A stretch of 5,860 nucleotides of DNA from Chloroflexota bacterium (lineage in GTDB: Bacteria > Chloroflexota > Anaerolineae > Anaerolineales > Villigracilaceae). The stretch is taken from assembly GCA_021796315.1 (NCBI GenBank), contig JAJYOH010000403.1, positions 1 through 5,860 on the forward strand. Reading direction: 5' to 3'. The notes under the pieces are model-generated. The model searched no databases. It was given only the letters and a program-made list of their open reading frames with translations, and was not told the origin of the DNA. A program made the translations under genes and the position numbers. Below, piece after piece: positions 5,173 through 5,860 of this stretch (position 1 is its first letter; each line of letters begins with the position of its first letter).

Positions 5173-5860
5173 TGGCTCGCATTTATACATTCGTGAATCA
5201 AAAAGGCGGCGTGGGAAAAACGACGACCACTATTAATCTCGGTTCGTATCTTGCCGACGCCAGACAGCGTGTGCTGGTCGTTGATCTCGATCCGCAGGCC
5301 AATGCAACCTCCTGCCTCGGCGTAGACAAGTCAACAGTTGCGGGTGGCACGTATGAAACTTTGTTGGGTGGGGCGGCAACTCCTTTCATTTTGTTGAATG
5401 AAAAACTCAAGCTCGCACTTCTGCCATCATCTCCATCATTGGCCGGTGCAGAGATTGAACTCGTGGATGAACTGGCGCGCGAGACACTCCTCAAGCGCGC
5501 GCTTGAACCGTTGATTGATCGCTACGATTATATTTTGGTAGATTGTCCGCCCTCGCTTGGACTGCTCACAGTTAATGGGCTGGTCGCAGCGCGCGATGGC
5601 GTGATCGTGCCAGTGCAATGTGAATACCTCGCGCTGGAGGGACTCGGCCAGCTCACGCAAACCATTCAACGCGTGCGCTCGGCCCTTTTCCCCGACCTGA
5701 AAGTGCGCGGTGTCGTTCTAACAATGTTCGACCCCCGTACGAATCTTTCGACCGATGTCGTGGCCGAAGTCAATCGTCATTTTCCGAACCAGGTTTTCAA
5801 AGCGATCATCCCGCGCAGCATCCGCCTCGCCGAAGCGCCCTCGTACGGACTTCCCATCTC
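5172..5860 (+). CDS. parA: Chromosome partitioning ATPase ParA/Soj (3' end beyond window)
   Basis: The first 229 codons are present and the frame is still open at the right edge. MARIYTFVNQKGGVGKTTTTINL carries the deviant Walker A of ParA/MinD ATPases, with signature lysine K11 and P-loop lysine K16. VLVVDLDPQANAT (34-46) is the A' region, YDYILVDCPPSLGLLT (118-133) holds the Walker B aspartate D124, and IIPRSIRLAEAPSYGLPI (212-229) is typical of Soj. ParA binds DNA nonspecifically as an ATP dimer and is driven by ParB bound at parS to segregate the origin region. There is no N-terminal helix-turn-helix extension, so it is the short chromosomal (type Ib-like length) form. About 25-30 residues should be missing. 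parB is expected next. Confidence 0.96.
   Translation, partial: MARIYTFVNQKGGVGKTTTTINLGSYLADARQRVLVVDLDPQANATSCLGVDKSTVAGGTYETLLGGAATPFILLNEKLKLALLPSSPSLAGAEIELVDELARETLLKRALEPLIDRYDYILVDCPPSLGLLTVNGLVAARDGVIVPVQCEYLALEGLGQLTQTIQRVRSALFPDLKVRGVVLTMFDPRTNLSTDVVAEVNRHFPNQVFKAIIPRSIRLAEAPSYGLPI

Noticed and set aside
4680..5190. Minus-strand open frames of 159 and 125 codons opposite the kinase
   Set aside because: They overlap a clear PfkB kinase and the start of parA, show no domain, and contradict each other. They are best explained by codon bias of the real gene.
1..5860. Replication origin, DnaA boxes, tRNA genes, CRISPR arrays, defence or transposase genes
   Set aside because: By eye I found no clusters of TTATCCACA-like boxes, no tRNA cloverleaf, no regularly spaced repeats and no mobile-element protein. 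The origin may be near but is not shown within this window.

Overview
The window reads as a chromosomal housekeeping segment, probably close to the replication origin, of a bacterium that looks like a Chloroflexota member (Anaerolineae-like). This placement rests on recalled resemblance of the L34, RnpA, PfkB-family and YidC sequences and on the gene order. It is an inference, not a database result. The DNA is moderately GC-rich and every confident gene lies on the + strand.

Layout. Bases 1-42 may be the last 13 codons of an upstream gene. A consensus sigma70-type promoter (49-78) starts a long leader that holds a perfect 20-bp hairpin nested in a larger inverted repeat (121-223). Then follows the classic origin-region cluster rpmH (L34), rnpA (RNase P protein), yidD, a predicted lipoprotein with a PQQ-type beta-propeller, yidC (insertase) and khpB/jag (KH-R3H RNA-binding protein). 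Gaps are short or negative up to 3917, so this looks like one operon, and a strong intrinsic terminator (3938-3986) closes it. An intergenic stretch of about 400 bases carries degenerate repeat debris and ends in a promoter whose predicted start site falls on the next start codon. The last two genes are a PfkB-family sugar/nucleoside kinase and parA/soj. They overlap by one base, and parA runs off the right edge.

How the genes fit together. L34 and RnpA serve translation and tRNA 5' maturation. YidD and YidC serve insertion of membrane proteins. KhpB is an RNA-binding partner commonly found beside YidC. The extra lipoprotein between yidD and yidC is the main departure from the textbook cluster and may act in envelope quality control or assembly, but its role is not shown by sequence. 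ParA would act in chromosome segregation, with parB expected just beyond the window. The kinase upstream of parA is co-transcribed by position, and its substrate is unknown.

I found no mobile-element gene, tRNA, rRNA, CRISPR array or defence system. The most unusual signals are the structured rpmH leader, the BamB-like lipoprotein inserted in the yidD-yidC cluster, the apparently leaderless kinase-parA transcript and the repeat-rich intergenic region.
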